Shown here piece by piece: positions 42,567-51,305 of a stretch of DNA of 64,000 bases. The DNA is from Phenylobacterium sp. (GTDB lineage: Bacteria; Pseudomonadota; Alphaproteobacteria; Caulobacterales; Caulobacteraceae). Within the stretch, counting starts at the first letter, position 1. Each line of letters starts with the position of its first letter. The translations under genes and the position numbers were made by a program. The notes beneath the pieces are model-generated. The model worked only from the letters and a program-made list of their open reading frames with translations, ran no database searches and had not been told where the DNA came from. The stretch lies in contig JAGOQB010000012.1 in assembly GCA_017991675.1 (NCBI GenBank), positions 1-64,000 on the forward strand, in the 5' to 3' direction.

Positions 42567-43994
42567 ATGCGAATTCTGTGCGCTGCTATCGCCATGACCA
42601 CGGCCCTTGCCGCGTCGATCGCCGCCGCATCACCGCCACAGGCCAAGGCCGACGACTTCGGCCGGCTCTATGTCGACGCCGTCAACAGCGAAGCCGGGTT
42701 TGAACGCTTCATGCTGCGCGATGCGGAACCGGTCCCCCGCGAGGCCATCCGCTTCTTCTTCGACGACCAGCGCTGGATCAATGGCGGCGGCGTGGACCTG
42801 ATCGGCGCCCGTCCTCGGCCGGGAAATCCCCGCCTGATCGAGGTCGCGGTGCGCAACCGCATCTATGGCGCAATTCAGGGCGTCGAGTTGACGCTCGACG
42901 CCGCCGACCGCATCGCCGCGTTCGACCCGACTCCCGCGCCAAGCTGGGCCGTGCCCGCGGCGACTCCCTTGACCCGAACCGAAATGACGACGCGCGCCAC
43001 CCAGCTCATCGACAAGGGCTGCGCGGCCGGCCTGTTCTCCGGCGCCGTCCTGATCGCCGACGGCGCCGAGGTGCTGGTCGAGAAGGCCTGCGGCGAGGCC
43101 TCGCGCCGCTATCACGCCGCCAACACCACGACGACGCGCTTCAACATCGGCTCGATGGACAAGATGTTCACGGTCGTCGCGGCCATGCAGTTGGTCGAGG
43201 CCGGCAAGCTCTCGCTGGACGCCCCGCTCGACCGCTATCTGGACGCCTCCTGGCTCGCTCCCGACGTCGCGCGAAAGGTCACGGTCTGGCAGCTGATGAC
43301 CCACACCAGCGGCCTCATGCCCGATGTCGCCGACGAACTCGAAACCAAGCCCCGCTTCCGCCTCCGCGAGCTGGATCAGTTCAAGCCCCTGGTCCGCGAC
43401 GCCAAGCCGACGACCACGCCTGGCGAGACCTTCAACTACAGCAATACCGGCATGCTGCTGCTCGGCGCGGTGATCGCCCAGGCCTCGGGCGAGGACTACT
43501 ACGCCTACGTCCAGCGCCACATCTTCGCGCCGGCGGGCATGACCGCGACCGGCAGCTACCTCATCGACGACCCGGTCGAGAACCTGGCCATCGGCTACAC
43601 GCGTATCCCGGGCAGCGACTTCGGGTGGCGGGAGAACTCGATCCGCATCCTGCGCCGCGGCATTCCGGCCGGCGGCGGCTACTCCACCGTCGGGGACCTC
43701 CACCGCTTCGCCCTGGCGCTGCAGTCGGAAAAGCTGATCTCCGCCGCTTCGCTGCGCCGCCTCTGGGCCGACGAGGATCGGGACAACTACGCCGCCGGTT
43801 TCGAGATCGACCACGGCGCGATGGGCCTCGCCGTCGGCCACTCAGGCCTGGACGCCGGCGTCAGCACCCGCGGGCGCCTCTACCTGGACCGGGGCTACAT
43901 CGCGATCATCCTCGCCAACATCGACCGCGCCGCCCCGCCGCTTCTCAACGCCATCGAAGGCGAGCTGCTGCGCACGCCGGCCACGGTCAAGTGA
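42567..43994 (+). CDS. beta-lactamase-fold serine hydrolase
   Basis: 475 residues with a Sec signal (about 1-21). After an N-terminal domain of about 120 residues, a class C beta-lactamase/esterase fold has the S-x-x-K nucleophile as GSMDK, the YSN-type tyrosine motif as NYSNTG, and GHSGLDAG in place of the KTG box. Members include esterases, D-aminopeptidases and penicillin-binding proteins, so antibiotic hydrolysis should not be assumed. ATG 42567 follows CCGGAG. It is preceded by a branched repeat. Confidence 0.86.
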   Translation: MRILCAAIAMTTALAASIAAASPPQAKADDFGRLYVDAVNSEAGFERFMLRDAEPVPREAIRFFFDDQRWINGGGVDLIGARPRPGNPRLIEVAVRNRIYGAIQGVELTLDAADRIAAFDPTPAPSWAVPAATPLTRTEMTTRATQLIDKGCAAGLFSGAVLIADGAEVLVEKACGEASRRYHAANTTTTRFNIGSMDKMFTVVAAMQLVEAGKLSLDAPLDRYLDASWLAPDVARKVTVWQLMTHTSGLMPDVADELETKPRFRLRELDQFKPLVRDAKPTTTPGETFNYSNTGMLLLGAVIAQASGEDYYAYVQRHIFAPAGMTATGSYLIDDPVENLAIGYTRIPGSDFGWRENSIRILRRGIPAGGGYSTVGDLHRFALALQSEKLISAASLRRLWADEDRDNYAAGFEIDHGAMGLAVGHSGLDAGVSTRGRLYLDRGYIAIILANIDRAAPPLLNAIEGELLRTPATVK

Positions 43995-44010
43995 GGACCA
44001 GTCTCCAACT

Positions 44011-44147
44011 GTCATCCCGGTTTCGGCGTAGCCGAAGACCGGGACCCATGAACACCTGATGGTTCAGACCTCGGCGCGGCCTCGCCCCTCCGCCGATGCC
44101 CGCGCGAATGGGTCCCGGACAAGCGCTGGCGCGCTTTCCGGGATGAC
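44011..44147 (+). repeat. 137-bp branched intergenic element, copy E
   Basis: Outer arms gtcatcccgg/ccgggatgac, first hairpin TTCGGC-gta-GCCGAA, central stem cgggacccat/atgggtcccg, last hairpin AAGCGC-tggc-GCGCTT. It lies between the convergent beta-lactamase-fold and helicase genes. Confidence 0.85.
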
Positions 44148-44204
44148 ACTCTGTGGTCACCCGCGGGGCGCTGCAAATGGCCGTGGCTCATAGATGCCGA
44201 GCAT

Positions 44205-47018
44205 CTAGTCCGCCGAGCTCGGCGCCCCCGTCCCCAGGAACTCCGTCACCGCCTCGATCACCTCGACCAGGCCCAAGCGGTCGACCCGCACGCCTTCGGG
44301 TAGCCCTGAGAACAGCCGCGTCGGGGCGGCGGCGTCCAGCATCACGAACACGCCCTTGTCGTCGGCGCGGCGGATCAGCCGGCCGAAAGCCTGCGAGATC
44401 CGGGCGCGGGCGACGTTGTCGTCGTAGACCTTGCCGCCGAACCGGGCGCGGCGGGCCTTGTGCAGGATGTCGGGCCGCGGCCAGGGCACCCTGTCGAAGG
44501 CCAGCAGCCGCAGCGAGCGGCCCGGCACGTCCACCCCGTCGCGCACCGCATCGGTGCCCAGCAGGCAGGAGTCCTCCTCGGCCCGGAAGATGTCGACCAG
44601 CGCCCCGACCTCCAACGGATCGACGTGCTGGGCGTAGAGCGCCAGCCCCTTGTCGGCCAGCGGCGCGGCGATGCGTTCGTGCACCGCTCGCAGCCGGCGG
44701 ATGGCGGTGAACAGGCCCACGCCCCCGCCCCCGGCCGCCAGGAACAGCTCGCGCATCGCCGCAGCCACCTGGCGCGGGTCGTCGCGGCCGATGTCGGTGA
44801 CCACATAGGCCCGCGAATTGGCGGCGTAGTCGAACGGCGAGGCCAGCTTCAGGGTCTTGGGCCGGTCGGGCAGGCGCCCAGCGCCGGTGCGCATCTCGGC
44901 CAGGGCGAACGGGTCGTCCAGCGTCGGGTCGGTCAGGGTGGCGCTGGTCACCAGCACCCCGTGGGCCGGCGCGATGACGGCGTTGGTCAGCGGCTCGGTC
45001 GGGTCGACCCAGTGGCGGCGGCAGGCGGCGTCCACCACCCGGCCATAGAGGAACGTCGCGTCGAACCAGTCGACGAAGTCCGGATCGTCCTCAGCGTCCT
45101 CGTCGATGGCCCGCAGCATCGAGCGCCAGGCCGGCAGCAGCATTCGGCAACGGCGATCCAGGCCGCGCAGCGCCCCCTCGATCCGGCCGCGGTCGCTGGT
45201 GACGATCTGGCTGGCCTCCTCGTCCAGCAGGTCCTCCAGATGCCGGGCCAGTGCCAGCAGCGGGGCCTCGATCTTGGCCAGGGCGGCGGCGGCCTCGCGG
45301 GCGGTGGCGCGCACCAGGTCCAGGGCCGGGCGCGCGGCGCATTCCATGCCGACGTCCGAGGGCGCGGCGCGGGCGCGCAACTGCTCGATCACCGCGACGA
45401 GAAACGCCTCGATCGGGCCGATCGGATTGACCTCGCCGTTCGGCGGCGCGATGCGCCCCGACCAGCCCTCGCCCGGCAGGGCGGCGGCGGCCTGGATGGC
45501 CGCGATCAGCGCCTCGCGGGCGTCCTCGCGGTCGCCCAGCATGTCCATCAGCCGCGCTTCCAGTCCGCGCCCGCGCCGCCCGCGGCCTTCCGGCCCGCGG
45601 ATCCAGCGCCGCAGCTCAGCGGTCTCCTGCCCCGACAGCGCCGCGGCGAACGCCGCGTCGGCGGCGTCGAACAGGTGGTGGCCCTCGTCGAAGACGATGC
45701 GCTTGAGCTGGGTGGTCTCGCCGTCGGCCTTGGAGCCGCGCGCCGCACGGGCGCCGTCGAACGCCGCCTGGGTCAGCACCAGGGCATGGTTGGCGATCAC
45801 CAGGTCGGCCTTGCGCGACCCGCGGATCGCCTTCTCGACGAAGCAGGCCCGGTAATGCTGGCAGCCGGTGTGGACGCACTCGCCGCGCCGGTCGACCAGG
45901 TTGGCGGCGCTGGCCTGCCCCGCCGCCGGAACCGCGAACAGGGTCGGCAGCCAGGCCGGGAAGTCGCCGCCGGTCATGTCGCCGTCGCGCGTCGCCCGCG
46001 CCCAGCGCGCGGTCAGCGCCATGCCGATCAGGTCGGCCCCGCCCTGCTGGGCGGTGTTGGCCAGGTCCTGGAAGTTCAGCAGGCAGAGATAGTTCTCGCG
46101 CCCCTTGCGCACGACCGCCTTCTTGGCCCGCACCTTCGGGTCTGGAAAGATCGAATGGCTCTCGCGCTCGATCTGCCGCTGCAGGGCGCGGGTGTAGGTC
46201 GAGACCCAGACCGACGGCCCGTTGGCCTCGGCCCACAGCGAGGCCGGCGCCAGGTAGCCGAGGGTCTTGCCGACCCCGGTGCCGGCCTCGGCCAGCATCA
46301 TCCGCGGCTCGCCTTCGCGTTCGCGCGGGGCGAAGGCGAAGGCCGCCTCCTGGGCGTACTCGGCCTGGGCGGGGCGGGTCTCATCCAGCCCCGAGCGCTG
46401 CAGCAGCTCGGCCAGCCGCAGGCCGGCCTCCTCCGGCGCAACGGGCCGCGAGCTGGCCTCGCCGGGCGGGGCCTGATCCTCCCACTCGGCGATGCGGGTC
46501 CAGACGTCCATGCCCGAGGTGCGGAACTGGTTGCCGACCGGGGCCGAGCGCAGGGCGGCGACCACCGCCGGGCCCCAGGCCCAGCCGGCGCGCATCATGG
46601 TCTCGGCCAGGGCCAGGGCTTCCTCGCGGCTCGGCTGCGGCGCCTGGGCGATTTCGGCCAGCAGCTGTGAGCACGCCGCGCGCAAGGCTTCGGCTTGCGC
46701 CTGCGCGCCCTTCGGCTCGGGCTGACCGAGCGCCAGGGCCAGGCCCACCGCCGACGGCGCGCAGAAGGTCGCCGAGCGGGCGAAGGCGTAGAGCTCCAGG
46801 GCGTCGAACAGGCCGGGCATGCGCGGCGGCGCGTTCAGTCCCAGCCGGCGCGCGGTCATCGAGGCGTGGGCCACCAGCACCGGGCCGCGTTGGAGCAGAT
46901 CACGCGCGTCCGGCGCGCGGATCGCCTGCCCCCCGGTCGCGTCGGCGACAGCCGCGCGCGGCCCCGGCAGCACCACCAGGGCGGGCGCAAGATCCAGACT
47001 CGTTGCCGGGGCGTTCAC
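44205..47018 (-). CDS. DinG/YoaA-type ATP-dependent DNA helicase
   Basis: 937 residues of the XPD/DinG superfamily-2 group. Walker A AEAGTGVGKT is at about 244-253, and the DEAH-type box is FDEGHHLFD (about 441). Four Cys that could hold a 4Fe-4S cluster lie between them: one in NYLCLLNF and three in CVHTGCQHYRACF. The C-terminal half has LVTSATL and SQAFGRLIRR. It would unwind 5'-overhanging or R-loop DNA in repair. The N-terminal 220 residues are an extra region found in alphaproteobacterial relatives. Confidence 0.9.
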   Translation of the reverse strand: MNAPATSLDLAPALVVLPGPRAAVADATGGQAIRAPDARDLLQRGPVLVAHASMTARRLGLNAPPRMPGLFDALELYAFARSATFCAPSAVGLALALGQPEPKGAQAQAEALRAACSQLLAEIAQAPQPSREEALALAETMMRAGWAWGPAVVAALRSAPVGNQFRTSGMDVWTRIAEWEDQAPPGEASSRPVAPEEAGLRLAELLQRSGLDETRPAQAEYAQEAAFAFAPREREGEPRMMLAEAGTGVGKTLGYLAPASLWAEANGPSVWVSTYTRALQRQIERESHSIFPDPKVRAKKAVVRKGRENYLCLLNFQDLANTAQQGGADLIGMALTARWARATRDGDMTGGDFPAWLPTLFAVPAAGQASAANLVDRRGECVHTGCQHYRACFVEKAIRGSRKADLVIANHALVLTQAAFDGARAARGSKADGETTQLKRIVFDEGHHLFDAADAAFAAALSGQETAELRRWIRGPEGRGRRGRGLEARLMDMLGDREDAREALIAAIQAAAALPGEGWSGRIAPPNGEVNPIGPIEAFLVAVIEQLRARAAPSDVGMECAARPALDLVRATAREAAAALAKIEAPLLALARHLEDLLDEEASQIVTSDRGRIEGALRGLDRRCRMLLPAWRSMLRAIDEDAEDDPDFVDWFDATFLYGRVVDAACRRHWVDPTEPLTNAVIAPAHGVLVTSATLTDPTLDDPFALAEMRTGAGRLPDRPKTLKLASPFDYAANSRAYVVTDIGRDDPRQVAAAMRELFLAAGGGGVGLFTAIRRLRAVHERIAAPLADKGLALYAQHVDPLEVGALVDIFRAEEDSCLLGTDAVRDGVDVPGRSLRLLAFDRVPWPRPDILHKARRARFGGKVYDDNVARARISQAFGRLIRRADDKGVFVMLDAAAPTRLFSGLPEGVRVDRLGLVEVIEAVTEFLGTGAPSSAD

Positions 47019-47086
47019 CCCGTCTTGCTAGCCGCTTTCGGCAGGAAACGGAAAGGGAACGTGGAAAACCTGCCGATCGGCCGCAA

Positions 47087-47515
47087 TTACTCGGCGATGG
47101 CCTCGCCGGAGCCGCCGAACTCGGCCGGGAAGTCCTTCAGTTTCGGCAAGCCGTCCTTCATCCGCAGCACGGTCTCGGCATAGTTCACGTGCACGCCCGG
47201 CGTGAATTCGAGGCTCGGCAGCGTAGCGGCGAATACGTCGACCAGCTTCAAGGGCGGATGATTGGTCATCAGATGTCCGCCGCACTTGCTGCAGTACTTC
47301 CGCTCGCTCAATTCGGTCTTGGCGAAGGTCGCCACATATTCCTGGCCCGCGGTCACCTTGACCGCCGACGGCTCCCAGAGACTGAAGGCGTTGACCGGCC
47401 CGCCCGACCACGATCGGCAGGATCTACAATGGCAATAGCCCATGGCTGCCGGTTGGCCCGTGACCTCGATCTTCACGGCGCCGCAAAAGCACTCACCCGG
47501 GTACGACTGAGACAT
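47087..47515 (-). CDS. GFA family zinc-binding protein
   Basis: 142 residues with the GFA/CENP-V pattern of zinc-binding Cys: GECFCGAVKIEV, YCHCRSCRSWSG and KYCSKCGGHLM. The family is named for glutathione-dependent formaldehyde activation in Paracoccus, but most members have no proven enzyme activity. It is a single gene on the same strand as the helicase, 68 bp upstream of it. Confidence 0.87.
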   Translation of the reverse strand: MSQSYPGECFCGAVKIEVTGQPAAMGYCHCRSCRSWSGGPVNAFSLWEPSAVKVTAGQEYVATFAKTELSERKYCSKCGGHLMTNHPPLKLVDVFAATLPSLEFTPGVHVNYAETVLRMKDGLPKLKDFPAEFGGSGEAIAE

Positions 47516-47636
47516 GCTCGGCTCCTGTCAGCTTATGCGCGACGCCGCCAAGTCTACGCCCTCCGCGTGCGCCGACCACCGACTCAGGGGCGCAAGAATT
47601 CACTGAAACGGAACGGGAACATGTTATAGGCGGAGC

Positions 47637-50108
47637 ATGGCCGATAGCCCGGCGAGCCCGCCTGATCTGTTGCCCGCAAGGTTCGCCGCCTGGTTCGAGG
47701 GCCGCGGCTGGAGCCCGCGCGCGCACCAGCTGGACATGGTCGCCCGGGCCCGCGAAGGCCGCGACGCCCTGCTCATCGCCCCCACCGGCGGCGGCAAGAC
47801 CCTGGCCGGCTTCCTGCCCAGCCTGATCGAGCTGGCGGAGCGTCCTCCCGCCAACACCCCGCGCGGGATCCACACGCTCTACATCTCTCCGCTGAAGGCG
47901 CTGGCCGTCGACGTCGAGCGCAACCTGATGGCGCCGATCCTCCAGATGGGCCTGCCCATCGTCGCCGAGAGCCGCACCGGCGACACCGGGATCTCGCGCC
48001 GCCAGCGCCAGCGGGTGAAGCCGCCGGACATCCTGCTGACCACGCCCGAGCAGCTGGCGCTGTTCTGCGCCTGGGAGGGCGCGCGGCTCTATTTCGAGAG
48101 CCTGTCCTGCGTGATCCTCGACGAGATCCACACCCTGCACGGCTCCAAGCGCGGCGACCTGCTGGCGCTGGACCTCGCACGGCTGCAGCAGTTCGCGCCC
48201 AACCTGCGCCGCGTCGGGCTGTCGGCGACGGTGGACGATCCCGACGTCATCCGCCGCTGGATGGGCTATGGCCGCGCCGCCGACACCCACGAGCAGGTCG
48301 CCCTGGTCCGCGGCCCAGCCGGCGCGCCGCCGATCGTCGACATGCTGCTCTCGCAAGGCCAGGTCCCCTGGGCCGGCCACACCGCCAAGCACGCCATGGA
48401 CGAGGTCTACGAGGCGATCAAAGGCGCCCGCACCGCCCTGGTGTTCGTCAACACCCGGTTCCAGGCCGAGTTCGCCTTTCAGGAGCTCTGGCGGCTGAAC
48501 GAGGACAATCTCCCGATCGCCCTGCACCACGGCAGCCTGGCCGCCGAGCAGCGGCGCAAGGTCGAGGCGGCGATGGCTCGCGGCGAGCTGCGCGCGGTGG
48601 TCTGCACCTCGACCCTCGACCTCGGCATCGACTGGGGCGACGTCGACCTGGTCATCCAGCTGGCCAGCCCCAAGGGCGCCAGCCGCATGGTCCAGCGGAT
48701 CGGCCGCGCCAACCACCGCCTGGACGAGCCCTCGCGCGCCCTGTTCGTGCCGGCCAACCGCTTCGAGATGCTGGAGTGCCAGGCCGCCCGCGAGGCCATC
48801 GCCGAGAACCGCTTCGACGGCGAGGCCAGCCGCGTCGGCGCGCTCGACGTGCTGGCCCAGCACGTCATGGGCTGCGCCTGCTCCGAGCCCTTCGACCTCG
48901 TGGCCCTCTACGACGAGATCACCAGCGCCGGGCCCTATCGCGACCTGCCCTGGGAGGACTTCGAGCAGGTCGTCGACTTCGTCTCCACCGGCGGCTACGC
49001 GCTGAAGACCTACGACCGCTTCCGCCGGATCGTGAAGACCCTCGACGGCCGCTGGACCGTGCGCAACGCCGAGACCGCCCAGCGCCACCGGCTGAACGTC
49101 GGGGCCATCGTCTCCCCCGCCATGCTGGCGGTGCGCATCTCGATGGGCCGCGGCCGCGCCGGCCGCAAGATCGGCGAGGTCGAGGAGGGCATGCTGGAGA
49201 TGCTCGATCCCGGCGACACCTTCGTCTTCGCCGGCCAGGTCTGGGCCCTAGTCGCCGTCACCGGCGTCGAGGTGCTGGTCAGCCCGGCGACCCACAAGGA
49301 CCCGAAGATGCCCTCCTGGGGCGGCTCGAAGTTCGCGCTCTCGACCTTCCTGGCCAGCCGCGTGCGCGAGCTGATGTTCGACCAGGACCACTGGAAAGTG
49401 CTGCCGCCGGACGTGCGCGAATGGCTGGAGGCCCAGCGCGACCTGTCGCTGATCCCGCCTCCCGAGGAGATGCTGCTGGAGACCTTCCCGCGCGGGAAGC
49501 GGTTCTTCCTGGTGGTCTACCCGTTCGAGGGCCGCCTGGCCCACACCACGCTTGCCATGCTGCTGACCCGGCGGCTGGAGCGGCTGGGCGCGGCCCCGCT
49601 GGGCTTCGTCTGCAACGACTACGCCATGGCGATCTGGGCGCTGAAGCCGATGGACGGCCTCGATTTCGACGAGCTGCTTAGCGAAGACATGCTCGGCGAC
49701 GACCTGGAGGCTTGGCTCGCCGAGAGCTTCATGATGAAGCGCGCCTTCAAGGGCTGTGCGATCATCTCCGGACTCATCGAGCGGCGCTTCCCGGGCCACG
49801 AGAAGACCGGCCGCCAGGTGACCTTTTCGACGGACCTGATCTACGACGTGCTGCGCCGCCACCAACCCGACCACCTGCTGCTGCGCTGCGCCCGCGAGGA
49901 CGCCGCCACCGGCATGATCGACGTCGCGCGCCTGGGCCAGATGCTGGCGCGCATCAAGGGCCGTATCCGCCATGCGCCGCTGGCGCACCTGTCGCCGTTC
50001 TCGGTGCCTATCCTCCTGGAGATCGGCAAGGAGCGCTCGCCCGGCGACGCCGCCGAGCTGATCCTGGCCGAGGCGCAGGACGACCTGATCGCCGAGGCCA
50101 TGTCGTGA
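47637..50108 (+). CDS. ligase-associated DEXH-box helicase (Lhr-like)
   Basis: An 823-residue superfamily-2 helicase. Walker A APTGGGKT is at about 48-55 and DEIH at about 162-165. LSATVDDPD, a C-terminal domain with RMVQRIGRANHR, and a long winged-helix/Lhr C-terminal part follow. This is the bacterial subgroup found with ATP-dependent DNA ligase genes and pdeM in DNA damage-response clusters. Here it is followed by pdeM with a GTGA overlap, but no ligase or its exonuclease is in the window. Confidence 0.9.
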   Translation: MADSPASPPDLLPARFAAWFEGRGWSPRAHQLDMVARAREGRDALLIAPTGGGKTLAGFLPSLIELAERPPANTPRGIHTLYISPLKALAVDVERNLMAPILQMGLPIVAESRTGDTGISRRQRQRVKPPDILLTTPEQLALFCAWEGARLYFESLSCVILDEIHTLHGSKRGDLLALDLARLQQFAPNLRRVGLSATVDDPDVIRRWMGYGRAADTHEQVALVRGPAGAPPIVDMLLSQGQVPWAGHTAKHAMDEVYEAIKGARTALVFVNTRFQAEFAFQELWRLNEDNLPIALHHGSLAAEQRRKVEAAMARGELRAVVCTSTLDLGIDWGDVDLVIQLASPKGASRMVQRIGRANHRLDEPSRALFVPANRFEMLECQAAREAIAENRFDGEASRVGALDVLAQHVMGCACSEPFDLVALYDEITSAGPYRDLPWEDFEQVVDFVSTGGYALKTYDRFRRIVKTLDGRWTVRNAETAQRHRLNVGAIVSPAMLAVRISMGRGRAGRKIGEVEEGMLEMLDPGDTFVFAGQVWALVAVTGVEVLVSPATHKDPKMPSWGGSKFALSTFLASRVRELMFDQDHWKVLPPDVREWLEAQRDLSLIPPPEEMLLETFPRGKRFFLVVYPFEGRLAHTTLAMLLTRRLERLGAAPLGFVCNDYAMAIWALKPMDGLDFDELLSEDMLGDDLEAWLAESFMMKRAFKGCAIISGLIERRFPGHEKTGRQVTFSTDLIYDVLRRHQPDHLLLRCAREDAATGMIDVARLGQMLARIKGRIRHAPLAHLSPFSVPILLEIGKERSPGDAAELILAEAQDDLIAEAMS

Positions 50109-50833
50109 GCGCGCTCGCCCCGCCCGCCCCCTACGCCTTCGCGCCCAGCCCCTGCGGCGGCCTGCGCACCGGCCTGAACGGAACCGCCGTGACCTTGCGC
50201 CCCAGCGGCGCGCTGTGGATCGAGGCGGCGCGGATGCTGGTGGTCGCCGACCTGCACCTGGAGAAGGGCTCGGCCTACGCCATGCGCGGCCAGATGCTGC
50301 CGCCTTACGACACCCGCGACACCCTGCGCCGGCTGCAGGCCGAGGTGGTCGCCGCCCAGCCGGCGGCCGTCGTGCTGCTCGGCGACACCTTCCACGACCG
50401 CGCCTCCGAAGACCGTCTGGCCCGCGACGACGCCGAGGGCCTGCGCGCGCTCTGCGGCCAGACCCGCCTGGTCTGGGTGGTCGGCAACCACGACGCCGAC
50501 GGCCCGCGCGGGCTGCCCGGCGAGGTCGCGGCCGAGATCGCGGTCGCGAGCCTGATGCTGCGCCACGAACCGACCCCCGGCCGCCAGGACGGCGAGGTCG
50601 CCGGCCACCTGCACCCCTGCGCCCGCGTGGTCGCCTCGCGCGGCAGCGTGCGCCGCCGCTGCTTCGTCACCGACGGGGCGCGGATGATCGTCCCGGCCTT
50701 CGGGGCCTATGCCGGCGGGCTCAGCATCCGCGACGAAGCGTTTTCAGGCCTGTTCGCGCGGCCGCCGCTCTGCGGGGCGCTGGGCGCCGGGCGGGTGCAC
50801 GCCGTCGGCTGGCGCTCCGTCGCCAGCGACTAG
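50105..50833 (+). CDS. pdeM: ligase-associated metallophosphoesterase PdeM
   Basis: 242 residues of the calcineurin-like fold with metal ligands DLHLEKG, GDTFHD, GNHD and GHLHP, matching the PdeM group found next to Lhr-like helicases and ATP-dependent ligases. GTG 50105 overlaps the helicase stop (GTGA). It probably processes DNA or RNA ends for the helicase. That is inferred from the conserved pairing. Confidence 0.88.
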   Translation: MSALAPPAPYAFAPSPCGGLRTGLNGTAVTLRPSGALWIEAARMLVVADLHLEKGSAYAMRGQMLPPYDTRDTLRRLQAEVVAAQPAAVVLLGDTFHDRASEDRLARDDAEGLRALCGQTRLVWVVGNHDADGPRGLPGEVAAEIAVASLMLRHEPTPGRQDGEVAGHLHPCARVVASRGSVRRRCFVTDGARMIVPAFGAYAGGLSIRDEAFSGLFARPPLCGALGAGRVHAVGWRSVASD

Positions 50834-51301
50834 CTACAGCCGCAACGCCTGTTCGAGCGCCAGGCCCAGCGACAGGCAGGCGCCCAGGGTCAGGCTGGTC
50901 ATCAGCCGCGGATAGCGGGCCGGCACGTCCGGCGCGGCATGATCGTACAGCCACTGCAGAATGAACGCCGCCAGGAAGCCGCACAGCAGCCAGGCGGTCT
51001 CCACCGAGCCGCGGGCGAAGATCAGCGTCCAGGCCACGGTCGGCGAGATCACCGAGGTCGCCAGCCGCGTCCAGCGTGGGCTCGCCCGCCCGCTCTCCAG
51101 CCCCCAGCGGATGCCGCCCAGGAACCCCAGCACGATCGCCGACCAGGTCAGCAGAACGGTCAGCGCCGGGCCGCTCATGTCGGCGTCGCCATAGACATAG
51201 GTCAGGGCGGAGATCGGGAACGGCGCCAGCCCGAACAGCGCAATCACCCAGAGCGGGCGCGGCGCGGAGGTCTCGGCGTGCACGTGGCCGTCGGTTTCCA
51301 A
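50834..51301 (-). CDS. DUF3429 membrane protein
   Basis: 155 residues with about five hydrophobic helices (LWVIALFGLAPFPISALTYVY, TVLLTWSAIVLGFLGGIRWGL, AWLLCGFLAAFILQWLYD). The block FLGGIRWG is typical of DUF3429. The His-rich N-terminus (DGHVHAET) is cytoplasmic. Function unknown. It directly abuts the pdeM stop in convergent orientation, last gene of the leftward TSUP operon. Confidence 0.8.
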   Translation of the reverse strand: METDGHVHAETSAPRPLWVIALFGLAPFPISALTYVYGDADMSGPALTVLLTWSAIVLGFLGGIRWGLESGRASPRWTRLATSVISPTVAWTLIFARGSVETAWLLCGFLAAFILQWLYDHAAPDVPARYPRLMTSLTLGACLSLGLALEQALRL

Positions 51302-51305
51302 GCGG

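Noticed and set aside
42567-43994. Antibiotic-resistance beta-lactamase
   Set aside because: The fold has an S-x-x-K and YSN-type motif, but these are shared by esterases and peptidases. The KTG box is replaced and there is no resistance context.
28749-44147. The five repeated elements as a CRISPR array
   Set aside because: Copies are about 135 bp, separated by kilobases with genes between, and have internal stems. No cas genes are present.
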